In this document: in pieces, positions 46,754-56,106 of the stretch | How the letters are laid out: every line of letters starts with the position of its first letter | How positions within the stretch are numbered: the stretch's first letter is position 1 | NCBI GenBank assembly: GCA_934435195.1 | Contig: CAKSAJ010000003.1 | Span: 124,001 to 188,000, forward strand | DNA length: 64,000 bases | Direction: 5' to 3' | Origin: an uncultured Schaedlerella sp. | GTDB taxonomy: Bacteria; Bacillota; Clostridia; Lachnospirales; Lachnospiraceae | The notes under the pieces: generated by a model | Seen by the model: only the letters and a program-made list of their open reading frames with translations | What the model was told of the DNA's origin: nothing | Databases searched by the model: none | Program-made: the position numbers and the translations under genes

Positions 46754-47126
46754 TCACTGACATATCTGCTTACCAGCACAGAATTTTCGGATTGTATCCA
46801 TCAGTTCCGGTACATTTAACGGTTTTGACAGGTGTGCATCCATCCCTGCCTCCATCGTCTTTCTTTTATCTTCAGCAAAAGCATTGGCTGTCATGGCAAT
46901 GATCGGAATCAAAACTTTCCTTTTTTTCTGAATTCCATTCAAAAACATACACTCTGTCTGCTGCTGTATATTTTCCAATGCTCTTCAGTATAGATGGTAT
47001 CATATTATCTAATTGTTTTTCATTCTCTGCCTGACTCATAGAAGAAATCTTATGAAGGATTTCATCCATGTAATACAATTTACTTTTTATATCATCTCTA
47101 TTTTCTTTCATATCACTTTTCCCCAA
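46754..47126 (-). pseudogene. Remnant of a GAF-type hybrid kinase/receiver protein
   Basis: The first part (ENRDDIKSKLYYMDEIL ... TAADRVYVFEWNSEKK) is the beginning of a GAF sensory domain. It is joined near 46910-46925, out of frame, to the last third of a receiver domain (LIPIIAMTANAFAEDKRK ... HLSKPLNVPELMDTIRKFC). The whole kinase body and most of the receiver are missing, so this is an internally deleted gene. It directly follows the riboswitch-terminator unit and precedes the intact hybrid kinase by 30 nt. Confidence 0.8.
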
Positions 47127-47192
47127 TTTATAATCATTAGCATCCTAAGCGGAACATTTTTTGTATATTAGGAAAGCACTTTACTAGTATAC

Positions 47193-47221
47193 AAAAAACG
47201 CACTGTCTTTTCAGACAATGC
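47193..47221 (-). terminator. Riboswitch expression-platform terminator
   Basis: A 9-bp stem (47200-47208 with 47213-47221) and a four-base loop, followed on the minus strand by GTTTTTTG. It lies a few bases after the putative c-di-GMP aptamer and about 65 nt before the kinase remnant. Confidence 0.85.
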
Positions 47222-47227
47222 ATCCTA

Positions 47228-47303
47228 AACGTTGTAACTGACTGCTATTTTGCAGTTCCTATACTTTGTGTCTCAGACTTTCGGCTGATTTGCTGACGAA
47301 TCT
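47228..47303 (-). promoter_or_regulatory. Putative class I c-di-GMP riboswitch aptamer
   Basis: On the minus strand, in order: GCAAA (47289-47293), a small stem TCAG/CTGA capped by a GAAA-type loop, GACACAAAG (47264-47272), TATAGG, a second hairpin ACTGC/GCAGT, then CAGTTAC (47234-47240). Class I (GEMM) c-di-GMP riboswitches share GCAAA, the GAAA tetraloop stem, GACGCAAAG, UAUAGG and the CAGUUGC/CAGUUAC 3' strand. The call is by eye, with one base different in GACGCAAAG. A strong promoter starts just before it and an intrinsic terminator follows, as expected for a transcriptional switch. Confidence 0.72.
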
Positions 47304-47312
47304 TTTTCTCTT

Positions 47313-47341
47313 ATTATACATTTTTTCTTGAAATAAGTCTA
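47313..47341 (-). promoter_or_regulatory. Promoter of the riboswitch/peptide-export operon
   Basis: TATAAT (47313-47318) with a TAGACT -35 (47336-47341) at 17-bp spacing on the minus strand. The predicted start lies near 47305, immediately before the aptamer. The rest of 47342-47527 contains only short broken reading frames and nothing recognised. Confidence 0.75.
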
Positions 47342-47529
47342 TTACAAATCGGTCTTGTCTCAAGTCCTTTCCATCCCATATGAAGTGTCTACAACCCATC
47401 CTGGAATCTTCGTTCCTCTTCTTAAGTGTCAGTCATCGTAACGATTCCAGCCAGAATGTTAGGTCTGCTTTTTCTAACCTTTCTTCCATTTGCATCATAA
47501 TGCTTGATTTATGGTTTCAGTATAATAGA

Positions 47530-47567
47530 AAAAGGTCCAGAAGAGATTATCCCCTTCTGGACCTTTT
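47530..47567. terminator. Bidirectional terminator after the alpha-galactosidase operon
   Basis: Perfect 14-bp stem AAAAGGTCCAGAAG / CTTCTGGACCTTTT with a 10-nt loop. It ends leftward transcription from the galactosidase operon and insulates the riboswitch promoter. Confidence 0.88.
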
Positions 47568-47663
47568 GATTATATAGCGGTATTTTTTCAATAAAATCAG
47601 CCTTACCTCTGTTCCATCCAACTTTTCATCACAGCTTATAATTCCTGGTACTTTATGTATAAT

Positions 47664-49832
47664 TTAAACCGCTGTTAAATGTATTTGCATTCCATGATAT
47701 TCTCCCGGTATAACTGCAATCGGAAAACCTACATTCATCAATGCATTTCCACTATAGACTTTATTATCTTTTTCACACCGATACATCCGCTTTGGATTCA
47801 ATCCTTTACATTTCACATAATTTACCGGTGCATTTGCATGAGTTGTCAGGGTAACAATATTTAACAAACTTTCACTTTTATCTTCTGTTGTAAATTCCCA
47901 TGCTGCAAATTCATGATTTGTGTTTGGATTATGCAGGCGGTAATATAAACCATTGTGAATCAGGTTCCAGTATTTTTTATAATCCTTAATCTGCTCTTTC
48001 ACTGCTTCCTTTTCTGCATCAGACAATAAGTTTAAGTCTAATTCATAACCAAAACTTCCAGCCATTGCCACAACACTTCTGGTCTGAATTGTAGTCACTC
48101 TTCCGGTCTGATGATTCGGTACTGCTGAAACATGAGAGCCTACTGCTGAAATTGGATATCCAAAAGAGGTTCCATGTTGAATCTGAATTCTTTCGATTGC
48201 ATCTGTATCATCACTGCACCAGATTTGTGGAGTATAATATAACATTCCGGCATCAAATCTTCCGCCGCCTCCACTACATCCTTCAATTAAAAGTTCAGGA
48301 TATCTCTGATTCAGCCGTTCCAGAAAATCATATACCCCAAGCACATACTCATACATAATCTTCCCATAGTTCTGTTGTTGTTCTACTGCTGTATATACGT
48401 CACAGATACTTCGGTTCATATCCATCTTTATATATGCTATATTAGCTGAATCAATTACTTTTGAAATAGAATTGAAAATGTAATCGACGACTTCTTTTCT
48501 TGAAAAATCTAAAACAAGCTGATTTCTTCCGCGTACCGGTCGACGTCCTGGAATCACATATGCCCAGTCCGGATGCTCACGGTACAGATCACTGTCTTCG
48601 TTTACCATCTCTGGTTCGATCCAAAGGCCAAATTTCATCCCCATTGCATTGATCTTATCTGCTGTTTCAGACAATGGACCACCCATTTTATCTTCATTAA
48701 CAACCCAGTCTCCCAGTCCACTGTTATCTGTATCTCTGCTGCCAAACCAGCCGTCATCCAGAACCAGCATCTCTACACCAAGCTCTGCTGCCTGTTTTGC
48801 AATCTCTACAATCTTATCTCCGTTAAAATCCATATAGGTTGCTTCCCAGTTATTTATAAGAACCGGTCTTCTTGCTGTTTTATACTGTCCGCGGCATATA
48901 TGATAACGGATCAGTTTATGATAAATGTGAGACAGTGCTGTAAGTCCATTCTCTGAATATGCCATAGCAACTTCTGGTGTATAGAATGCTTTTTCAGGTT
49001 CGAGCGGATATTCAAACATTTCATCCAACAGTCCTATTTGTATCCTGGTCTGACTGAACTGGTCTTTTTCCACTTCACATTTAAAGTTCCCACTGTAAAG
49101 CATAGACATTCCATAACATGCGCCAAAATCTTCCGTTGTTTCTTTCTCTGCCAGAATAAAGAACGGGTTCTGCTGATGACTGGACGTTCCTCTTCTGCTA
49201 CCAAAACTCTGGTTTCCATAAATCACCGGAATCCTCTCTTCCATACGCTCCATTGCATGACGTCCATGGAAATGAAGAAGTTCGAAATCTCCGGTCAGGA
49301 AGTCCATTCCTGCACTGTATACTTTCGTTAAATGAATTGGATTCTCTCCATTGTTTTTCACAATAACACTTCTTGTGATTACATCCAGTTCCGGAAGCAC
49401 ACCATAACGCAACGTTACTTCAAGTCCAAGTAATGTATCTTCCAGAATAACATTTACTGTATATGCACCGTCTGCTTTCTCCGCATATACTGCCGGGAGT
49501 CCGGGAATACTATATTTTCCTTCTGTCATAGAATGGCTTTTATATCTCAGATCAACACCATAAACGCCCTGCTCATTCTTCACATTAAAAGCCGGGCTTC
49601 GAAAATCTCCATTTCCATAACATGGATATTCCTGCGGAAATGTATCCATAGAGAATGTTCTGTCACTCCCTGCATCGTATGGATTTCCTGAAAATCCTCT
49701 ATCATATGCTGTCAGCAGACTGCTCATGTCTCCCTCTGCTTTTGGACCATAATACAAATGCAACAGAAACCCATGTTCTGCGATTCCCATTTGATAGGTT
49801 GTGTGTTTTGTATGTAATGTTATAAGTTCCAT
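47664..49832 (-). CDS. GH36 alpha-galactosidase
   Basis: A 722-residue cytosolic enzyme releasing galactose from raffinose, melibiose or related alpha-galactosides. The N-terminal beta-sandwich (about 1-320) precedes the barrel; NNWEATYMDFNG and LVLDDGWFGSR are family motifs, the nucleophile is the aspartate in IKMDMNRS and the acid/base is in CSDDTDAIER. There is no signal peptide. It is last in an operon with the sugar ABC transporter, which should import the intact oligosaccharide. Confidence 0.95.
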   Translation of the reverse strand: MELITLHTKHTTYQMGIAEHGFLLHLYYGPKAEGDMSSLLTAYDRGFSGNPYDAGSDRTFSMDTFPQEYPCYGNGDFRSPAFNVKNEQGVYGVDLRYKSHSMTEGKYSIPGLPAVYAEKADGAYTVNVILEDTLLGLEVTLRYGVLPELDVITRSVIVKNNGENPIHLTKVYSAGMDFLTGDFELLHFHGRHAMERMEERIPVIYGNQSFGSRRGTSSHQQNPFFILAEKETTEDFGACYGMSMLYSGNFKCEVEKDQFSQTRIQIGLLDEMFEYPLEPEKAFYTPEVAMAYSENGLTALSHIYHKLIRYHICRGQYKTARRPVLINNWEATYMDFNGDKIVEIAKQAAELGVEMLVLDDGWFGSRDTDNSGLGDWVVNEDKMGGPLSETADKINAMGMKFGLWIEPEMVNEDSDLYREHPDWAYVIPGRRPVRGRNQLVLDFSRKEVVDYIFNSISKVIDSANIAYIKMDMNRSICDVYTAVEQQQNYGKIMYEYVLGVYDFLERLNQRYPELLIEGCSGGGGRFDAGMLYYTPQIWCSDDTDAIERIQIQHGTSFGYPISAVGSHVSAVPNHQTGRVTTIQTRSVVAMAGSFGYELDLNLLSDAEKEAVKEQIKDYKKYWNLIHNGLYYRLHNPNTNHEFAAWEFTTEDKSESLLNIVTLTTHANAPVNYVKCKGLNPKRMYRCEKDNKVYSGNALMNVGFPIAVIPGEYHGMQIHLTAV

Positions 49833-49854
49833 TAAACTTGCCCTTTCTAATCCT

Positions 49855-50679
49855 TTATTTTCCTCCTGTCATAGCTACACCTTCAATGAACTGTTTCTGG
49901 AAAATCAGATACAAGATTACCATTGGAAGCATTGCGAATAAGGAGCCGGCCATCAATACCGGATAATTTGTACTAAACTGTCCATTCAGGCTGGAAAGTC
50001 CTGCCGATAATGTCGTCGAATTAATATTCGTATTTACGATCAACGGCCACATTAAATCAGTATAAGCAAACACTGCTGTAAATACTGAAAGTGCCGCAAG
50101 AGAAGATTTCGTTAATGGAAACAGTACTTTCGTAAATGTCTGCCAACGGCTACATCCATCCAGATATGCCGCTTCTGCTATTTCATCCGGAATTCCCATA
50201 TAAGCCTGCCTTAGGAAAAATGTTCCAAATGCACTGACAATTCCAGGGAAAACTAATGCAAATATCGTATCTGTCATTCCCATTTTCGCGATCATCTGAT
50301 ACTGTGGAATGATAAATATCTGTCCTGGAATCATCTGCTGCACAATAACCAACGTAAAGAGGAAATTCTTTCCTTTAAAATTCAATTTTGCGAATGCATA
50401 ACCAGCCATAGAACAAAATACAACTGCACATAATACTCGGATTAAAATCATCAACCCAGTATTCAGATAGAGATTTCCAAAAGGTAATAAGTCCAGAACT
50501 TTTGTAAACGAACTAAAATTCCAATTGGCCGGTAAAAGTGTCGGTGGAACCCTAAGCACTTCTTCATTCGTCTTAAATGCTGTCAGAATCATCCATATAA
50601 ATGGAAAAATCATTATGATAGATCCCAGGATCAAAGCAGCATAAACAAATATATTTGACATTTTCTTGCTTTTCTGCAT
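49855..50679 (-). CDS. Sugar ABC transporter permease (MalG-like)
   Basis: A 274-residue permease with six membrane segments and the EAA loop EAAYLDGCSRWQTFTKVLFPL in the ATPase-contact position. It follows the MalF-like permease by 10 nt and precedes the alpha-galactosidase. No dedicated ATPase is in the window, so it probably uses a shared MsmK/MsmX-type ATPase, as is usual for CUT1 systems of Firmicutes. Confidence 0.92.
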   Translation of the reverse strand: MQKSKKMSNIFVYAALILGSIIMIFPFIWMILTAFKTNEEVLRVPPTLLPANWNFSSFTKVLDLLPFGNLYLNTGLMILIRVLCAVVFCSMAGYAFAKLNFKGKNFLFTLVIVQQMIPGQIFIIPQYQMIAKMGMTDTIFALVFPGIVSAFGTFFLRQAYMGIPDEIAEAAYLDGCSRWQTFTKVLFPLTKSSLAALSVFTAVFAYTDLMWPLIVNTNINSTTLSAGLSSLNGQFSTNYPVLMAGSLFAMLPMVILYLIFQKQFIEGVAMTGGK

Positions 50680-50689
50680 ACTGCGCCTC

Positions 50690-51571
50690 CTATACCTCGT
50701 AATTAACCCATTTCTTCTGTCCGATGAACTGTATTGCTGTTATTATTCCAATCAGGAGCACTGTCCAGATTACAATTGCTGATGCATAACCACGGTTTCC
50801 GGAAATAAAGGATTCACGATAGAATAAATAAATCAATGATTGTGATTTGCTCAGTGCAGGATTTCCTTCTCCTACCATCATGTATAACAAATCATATACT
50901 TTAAGAGATGCCATCAATCTCATAATCAATACAACGAATAATGTCGGTGAAACCATTGGCATGGTAATGTAACGAAACTGCTGAAACTTCGTACAGCCAT
51001 CCAGACTGGCCGCTTCATAATAGCTTTTTGAGATATTCTGAATTCCTGAAAGCAATAAGACTGCATCGTATCCAAGAGCGCTCCAGATTGCTACAATTGC
51101 CACTGTAAAAATAACTACATTGGGATTTGTCGTCCAATTAATATTTGTATGAAAGATTGTATTGATGATTCCATAATCTGAGTTAAACATCCACTTCCAA
51201 ACCATTGCTACCGCGGCCGGAGATACAACCATTGGAAGGAAAAAAATGGCACGGAATACAACCTTACCTTTAATCTTTGAGTTCAAAAGAACTGCTATGA
51301 TCAATGCCAGAAGCACACCTCCTGGAACTGTCAGGATACAGAAAAGTAATGTGTTCCATGTTGCTCTCCAGAATTCCGGGCTTGAAAACATTTTTATATA
51401 GTTTGCAAGTCCTACAAATTTTGTTCCGCCAAAGACTTTTTTCGATGAGAAACTTAAAATAATTGTCTCTACAAATGGATATACATTTAATATGATTAAT
51501 CCAAGAATCGTTGGGGCTATCATCAGATAACCCCATTTATGATCCTGGTCTAACCTCGATTTTTTCTTCAT
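50690..51571 (-). CDS. Sugar ABC transporter permease (MalF-like)
   Basis: A 293-residue permease starting KKKSRLDQDHKWGYLMIAPT, with six membrane segments and the EAA loop EAASLDGCTKFQQFRYITMP near 190. It lies 22 nt downstream of the binding-protein gene. It forms the CUT1 permease pair with the MalG-like subunit for alpha-galactoside import. Confidence 0.92.
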   Translation of the reverse strand: MKKKSRLDQDHKWGYLMIAPTILGLIILNVYPFVETIILSFSSKKVFGGTKFVGLANYIKMFSSPEFWRATWNTLLFCILTVPGGVLLALIIAVLLNSKIKGKVVFRAIFFLPMVVSPAAVAMVWKWMFNSDYGIINTIFHTNINWTTNPNVVIFTVAIVAIWSALGYDAVLLLSGIQNISKSYYEAASLDGCTKFQQFRYITMPMVSPTLFVVLIMRLMASLKVYDLLYMMVGEGNPALSKSQSLIYLFYRESFISGNRGYASAIVIWTVLLIGIITAIQFIGQKKWVNYEV

Positions 51572-51593
51572 CAGGCTCTACCTCCAAGCTTGT

Positions 51594-52877
51594 CTATTCT
51601 TCTGCAATTGCTTCCGTAACAATATCCTGCATATTCTGAATTCCATCATCGACTGACATATTTCCTGCATAAATATCAAGTACTGCCTGCTCTACCTTCG
51701 GCTCCCATGATGGTCTTGACGGATTGTTCACGTATTTCACACTGTAATCAAACATCGGAATAATATTCTCCGGATGAATGTCATATCCATTCTCTGCAAA
51801 TGTATTCACCCATGTGTCTTCCAATCCGTTATATGCCGGAATTGCAACACCTGATTCTCCCTGAATCCTCTGTCCTTCTTCTGATGCAAGGAACTTCAGG
51901 AAATCCATTGCAATATCCTTATTCTTTCCTTCTGCTGCTGTTGCATAAGATACACTGTTAGAAATCACCGCACGTCCGTCACCACTTTCCGGATTCGGGC
52001 ATTTAGGTAAAACTGCTACATCCCATTTTCCATTCATGTCTGTATAAGTTGAGCAAAGATTTGCTAAATCCCAGCTTCCTGCAAAAAACATTGCACCCTG
52101 TCCTGAGAAGAACTGCTCTGTTGCACTTGTATTTGCAAACTGTTCCTGTGTCGGACACCAGTCATTATTCTGAAGATTTACATAAAATTTAATTGCATCG
52201 CTTGTTGCTTTCTCTGTATATTCTGCTTTTGTTCCATCCTCGTTCAGAATTTCTCCACCATTCTGATATACAAAGTTCCAATATCCAATCTGATCATGAG
52301 CATATGCCATATATCCGTATTTTCCTGTCTGCTCATAGATTTTCTCAGAAGCCTCTGTCAGGTTATCCCATGTCCATGTATCATCCGGATATGCAACACC
52401 AGCCTGATCAAAAATCTCTTTATTGTATACTAAAACCACAAGATCTTTGTCTTTTGGAACTCCATAGATATTTCCGTCACTACCCTCAGCATTTGCGATA
52501 GAAATATCGGAAAAGCTGCTTGCATCTATAATATCTGAACAATCTGCAAGAATTCCATTATCTGCATATTTGTACATCTGATTAGAATGCATCCAGAAAA
52601 TATCCGGCATAGAATTACTTGTTGCAGAAGCTTCCAGCTTTGTCCAGTACTCATCCCATCCTGTTGCCTGTACCTCAATTTTTACATCCGGATGCTCTTC
52701 CATATAAGCTTCTGCCAGTTCCTCCATACCTGCTTTCTGACCTGCATCCCAGATCTGAAAAACAAGTTTTCCATCTCCACTGGATTCATTTCCACTGGTT
52801 CCGCATGCTGTTAGTCCCATTGCAAGAGCACCTGCCATTACAAATGCTGCTATTTTTCTCATATTCTTTCTCTCCAT
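51594..52877 (-). CDS. Sugar ABC transporter substrate-binding lipoprotein
   Basis: A 427-residue family 1 extracellular solute-binding protein. The signal peptide ends in LTAC with C25 lipidated. Typical segments are KLVFQIWDAGQKAGMEELAEAY, YGVPKDKDLVVLVYNKEIFDQAG and FFAGSWDLANL. The start is set at ATG 52877, because GGAGG lies 5 nt before it inside the apparent upstream extension. It is first in the galactoside operon and likely to be the most abundant product. Confidence 0.92.
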   Translation of the reverse strand: MERKNMRKIAAFVMAGALAMGLTACGTSGNESSGDGKLVFQIWDAGQKAGMEELAEAYMEEHPDVKIEVQATGWDEYWTKLEASATSNSMPDIFWMHSNQMYKYADNGILADCSDIIDASSFSDISIANAEGSDGNIYGVPKDKDLVVLVYNKEIFDQAGVAYPDDTWTWDNLTEASEKIYEQTGKYGYMAYAHDQIGYWNFVYQNGGEILNEDGTKAEYTEKATSDAIKFYVNLQNNDWCPTQEQFANTSATEQFFSGQGAMFFAGSWDLANLCSTYTDMNGKWDVAVLPKCPNPESGDGRAVISNSVSYATAAEGKNKDIAMDFLKFLASEEGQRIQGESGVAIPAYNGLEDTWVNTFAENGYDIHPENIIPMFDYSVKYVNNPSRPSWEPKVEQAVLDIYAGNMSVDDGIQNMQDIVTEAIAEE

Positions 52878-53113
52878 AATAACCTCCATATTTTCTTTCC
52901 TCTTTGATAACTGGCCAAATTACCTTTTCTCTTTACATAAGATATTATAATATATCTTAATGAGCACCAAAATACACTCATATGAACTGTTTTATGCCAA
53001 TATGTGTATTATTTATTATTATTTATTGATTCCATATCACATTATGGTATATAGTAGTTACAGAACCTATTTTTATTCCTGCTAAACAGTGATAGAAAGA
53101 TGAGGAAATTTTT

Positions 53114-53971
53114 ATGTCAGATGCTACACTATTTCATTTTTTTCAGAATCAATATTTTATTGATCTCTGCCTGTATCAATATGGCTATGAACAATGTACA
53201 CCGCTTTCTTCTTTCGGTCCTTTTATTCGAAATCATTATCTTTTTCATTATGTGATTTCCGGAAGCGGAACATTAGTTGCTACAGACTCCACCGGAACTG
53301 ATCAGACTTACCATATCCGAAGTGGGCAGGGTTTTATGATTTTTCCTGGACAAAACACACATTATTTTGCTGATAAAGACCATCCCTGGGAATATACATG
53401 GATTGAATTTGACGGTGTTCGTGTTGAAGAAATCCTGACAAATTGTGGAATCAATATTTTACACCCTATTTATCACGCCTCAGACCGTGCTCTTTCTGCC
53501 AAGTTAAAAGATAAGATATTGGAGATGACATTTTCTGAAGATCCTGTATCATCTTTTGGAATGATTGCAAAGTTATACGAATGTATGGATTATATGATAC
53601 GTTCCTCTAAAGACCGAAGACTGATTTCAGGAGAACGCATTTCCGATTCATACATTAAAGAAGCTGTACATTTCATCGAGCAAAACTTCCATAATGATAT
53701 TACCGTAGAGGATATTGCTGCGTTTTGCAATATCAGCAGAAGTTATCTCAGCCGATTGTTAAAAAAACATACCGGACAGAGCCCACAGCAGCTGTTGCTC
53801 AGCTACCGTATGTCCAAAGCAGCTCAGCTGCTACAGCTGACCGACTTATCCATTCACGATATTGGAAAAGCAGTTGGTTATCCAAATCAGCTTCACTTTT
53901 CAAGGGCTTTTAAGAATACCTATAAAGTATCTCCATCACAATGGAGAAACGAAAACAAGATAGCACGCTGA
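53114..53971 (+). CDS. AraC family regulator of the galactoside operon
   Basis: A 285-residue MsmR/RafR-like regulator. An N-terminal cupin sensor (FIRNHYLFHYVISGSG, FPGQNTHYFADKDHPWEYTWIEFDG) is followed by a double helix-turn-helix at about 185-280 (ITVEDIAAFCNISRSYLSRLLKKHTG and IGKAVGYPNQLHFSRAFKNTYKVSP, read in parts). It is divergent from the binding-protein gene across 236 bp that should hold its operators. It probably activates the operon with an alpha-galactoside as signal. Confidence 0.9.
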   Translation: MSDATLFHFFQNQYFIDLCLYQYGYEQCTPLSSFGPFIRNHYLFHYVISGSGTLVATDSTGTDQTYHIRSGQGFMIFPGQNTHYFADKDHPWEYTWIEFDGVRVEEILTNCGINILHPIYHASDRALSAKLKDKILEMTFSEDPVSSFGMIAKLYECMDYMIRSSKDRRLISGERISDSYIKEAVHFIEQNFHNDITVEDIAAFCNISRSYLSRLLKKHTGQSPQQLLLSYRMSKAAQLLQLTDLSIHDIGKAVGYPNQLHFSRAFKNTYKVSPSQWRNENKIAR

Positions 53972-54165
53972 TTTGCTATATCTCTATTTCAGATAAATCA
54001 CACACCCTTCTTAAAACATTTTTTGTTTTTATGAAATATTTTTGCGATAAAATCCTTTTCTAAAAAATGGTTGCAAATTTTTTCTAAAACACCTACAATT
54101 CAAACAGGTGTGCTATTATAGAATAAGAAAGGAAAATGGCTGACATCTGTAATTGATAAACTTTA

Positions 54166-54666
54166 ATGATGTTTGACCTTGAAGATAAAATGAATATAAA
54201 TGAAAAATTCAGTGAATTAATTGATCAGTTCTATACTATAGAAAAAATCGTTAACGATCTTGAGAAAACTCCTCGAAGTTATGGTACGGAGCAAAAATAT
54301 TATTCAAATGAAACTCATACATTAAAAATGATTGCTGAGCACGAAGGAATCAATCAAAAAGAACTTTCTGAAAAAATGTACCGTACAAAAGGTGCAACCT
54401 CTGTTATGATTGAAAAGCTTTTAAAAAAGGGATTAATTGAAAAACGAATTTCTGATGTTGACAGCCGTTCCCATTGTCTATACCTTACTGAAAAAGGAAA
54501 AGAAATCAACGAATGCCACATGCAGCATGACACAGAAGTTTTAAAGATATGGCTGGAAGATGCACATTTTACTGAAAATGAACTTGATACCGCAACAGAT
54601 GTTTTAATCCGATGCATTAACTATTATATGGATAATATTTACGGTGGCAAAAGTTTAAAATATTGA
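54166..54666 (+). CDS. MarR family transcriptional regulator
   Basis: A 166-residue winged-helix protein: LKMIAEHEGINQKELSEKMYRTKGATSVMIEKLLKKGLIEK covers the recognition helix and wing (about 47-90), with the DSRSHCLYLTEKGKE wing turn, read in parts. The start is uncertain: no good ribosome site precedes 54166, and the ATG at 54190 (158 residues) is an alternative. A tiny AAAGGA-preceded ORF of six codons (MADICN) lies just upstream. It is convergent with the APC permease gene and likely controls the palindromic operators at 57316-57346. Confidence 0.85.
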   Translation: MMFDLEDKMNINEKFSELIDQFYTIEKIVNDLEKTPRSYGTEQKYYSNETHTLKMIAEHEGINQKELSEKMYRTKGATSVMIEKLLKKGLIEKRISDVDSRSHCLYLTEKGKEINECHMQHDTEVLKIWLEDAHFTENELDTATDVLIRCINYYMDNIYGGKSLKY

Positions 54667-54677
54667 TATAGAAAAAG

Positions 54678-54715
54678 CCGAAGAAGATTAACAAATACGT
54701 TTTTATCTTCTTCGG
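54678..54715. terminator. Bidirectional terminator between MarR and APC genes
   Basis: 11-bp stem CCGAAGAAGAT / ATCTTCTTCGG with a 16-nt loop; flanking A and T runs serve the convergent transcripts from both sides. Confidence 0.82.
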
Positions 54716-54765
54716 TTTCTAATTCTCATGTTATCAATGATATTCTAAATCTTACAGTTATCAAA

Positions 54766-56085
54766 TCATTTTTTCACTTCATATGCCGGACTTAAATGTA
54801 CTCTCTTATTAAAGATTAAAGCCATAATAATTGAGAATGCAAGAATTCCAATATTTCCGCAAATCTGTACAACAGATGTAGAAATCAATAATACCAATAC
54901 AGAGATTGTTGCAATAATAATGGAAGCAATACAGATTGCATTCAATTTTCCATTGCTTACATAGAACTTGGATTCTTTCCAGATTTCTGGCATCTTTTTT
55001 GGAAGCTGCATTGCTGAATATGCAATTACTCCTCGAATAATAGTAAACAGAATAACTGTACTATTTGCAATTGTATTCAGATCAAGTCCTAATAGAATCG
55101 GCACAATCCCAATCAAGTAGAACAATAACAGAATCAAATATGCAGATCCAAACTTTTTATTCTTCACTGCCAATTTTTCTGGAAGCCATCCATCTTTACA
55201 GCCTGTCATAACCGGATACACAATCATTCCAATATTAAAATTCAGTGTTGTAAGCAATGAAAACATTGCACCACCGACAACAAAGAATGTATACACTGTC
55301 TTTGGCATAAATACAGCTGCTGAGATACTAAGCGGCTGATTTGCGACCTGATCTACTGGTAAAACACCAGCCGCAACAGTTGACATTACTGCATAAACAA
55401 GTACCACAATTGCTGTAGATGCGATAATAACAAACGGAATATCTTTTGTAGGATTCTTAGCTGCAGAACTATAGTTCACAACATAAGTTGCGCCACCTGC
55501 CGCAAATGTAAGGTAAATTGATGCCAATACAAAACCACCAACTCCTTTTGTCATGAATCCGTTTGTCAGATAGTCCCCTTGTACATTACCAATACCAAGT
55601 ACAATATACGCTGCAATTGCAATTGCAAGTATTGCACATAAGATATTCTGTAATCTTGCAGCCTGCTTAACTCCAAAGAAATGCATTCCAAACAATACAG
55701 TCAGAACAACAACACTAATCAACTTCGCATTTACATTTGGAAACAATGACAGGAAATAATCTGCAAATGAAAGTGTATACATACTAATTGCAAGTGATGT
55801 AAACAACTGGATATATAAGAAAATTCCAGCTGCTTTTTGTCCACATAAAACTCCAATTTGTGAATACTGTCCACCATAAAAATTCGCTGTTCCTCCAATA
55901 TAAATCTGCGGAATAGCAGCAAATATTGTAATTAATCCTGCAACCAAATATGCAAGGTTTACACTTCGTCCTGTAAAACCAATTGCAATTCCCGTCATTG
56001 TCATAATTCCAACACCAATAATCTGCCCTATTGCCATTGAAAAGAGATCTGTCCGAGACAATTTTTTTGTTTCATTCTCATTCAT
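54766..56085 (-). CDS. APC superfamily amino acid permease
   Basis: A 439-residue permease with about twelve membrane helices and the APC opening LFSMAIGQIIGVGIMTMTG near 14-32. It is 21 nt downstream of the PatB-like lyase gene and cotranscribed with it, so it probably carries that enzyme's substrate or product, such as a cysteine- or methionine-related amino acid; this is inference. Confidence 0.88.
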   Translation of the reverse strand: MNENETKKLSRTDLFSMAIGQIIGVGIMTMTGIAIGFTGRSVNLAYLVAGLITIFAAIPQIYIGGTANFYGGQYSQIGVLCGQKAAGIFLYIQLFTSLAISMYTLSFADYFLSLFPNVNAKLISVVVLTVLFGMHFFGVKQAARLQNILCAILAIAIAAYIVLGIGNVQGDYLTNGFMTKGVGGFVLASIYLTFAAGGATYVVNYSSAAKNPTKDIPFVIIASTAIVVLVYAVMSTVAAGVLPVDQVANQPLSISAAVFMPKTVYTFFVVGGAMFSLLTTLNFNIGMIVYPVMTGCKDGWLPEKLAVKNKKFGSAYLILLLFYLIGIVPILLGLDLNTIANSTVILFTIIRGVIAYSAMQLPKKMPEIWKESKFYVSNGKLNAICIASIIIATISVLVLLISTSVVQICGNIGILAFSIIMALIFNKRVHLSPAYEVKK

Positions 56086-56106
56086 TGTCTTTCCTCCTCA
56101 CACTAC

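Noticed and set aside
47380..47577. 65-codon plus-strand frame and short minus-strand frames between riboswitch and galactosidase
   Set aside because: Interrupted, without ribosome sites, and overlapping a terminator; possibly old gene debris but not recognisable.
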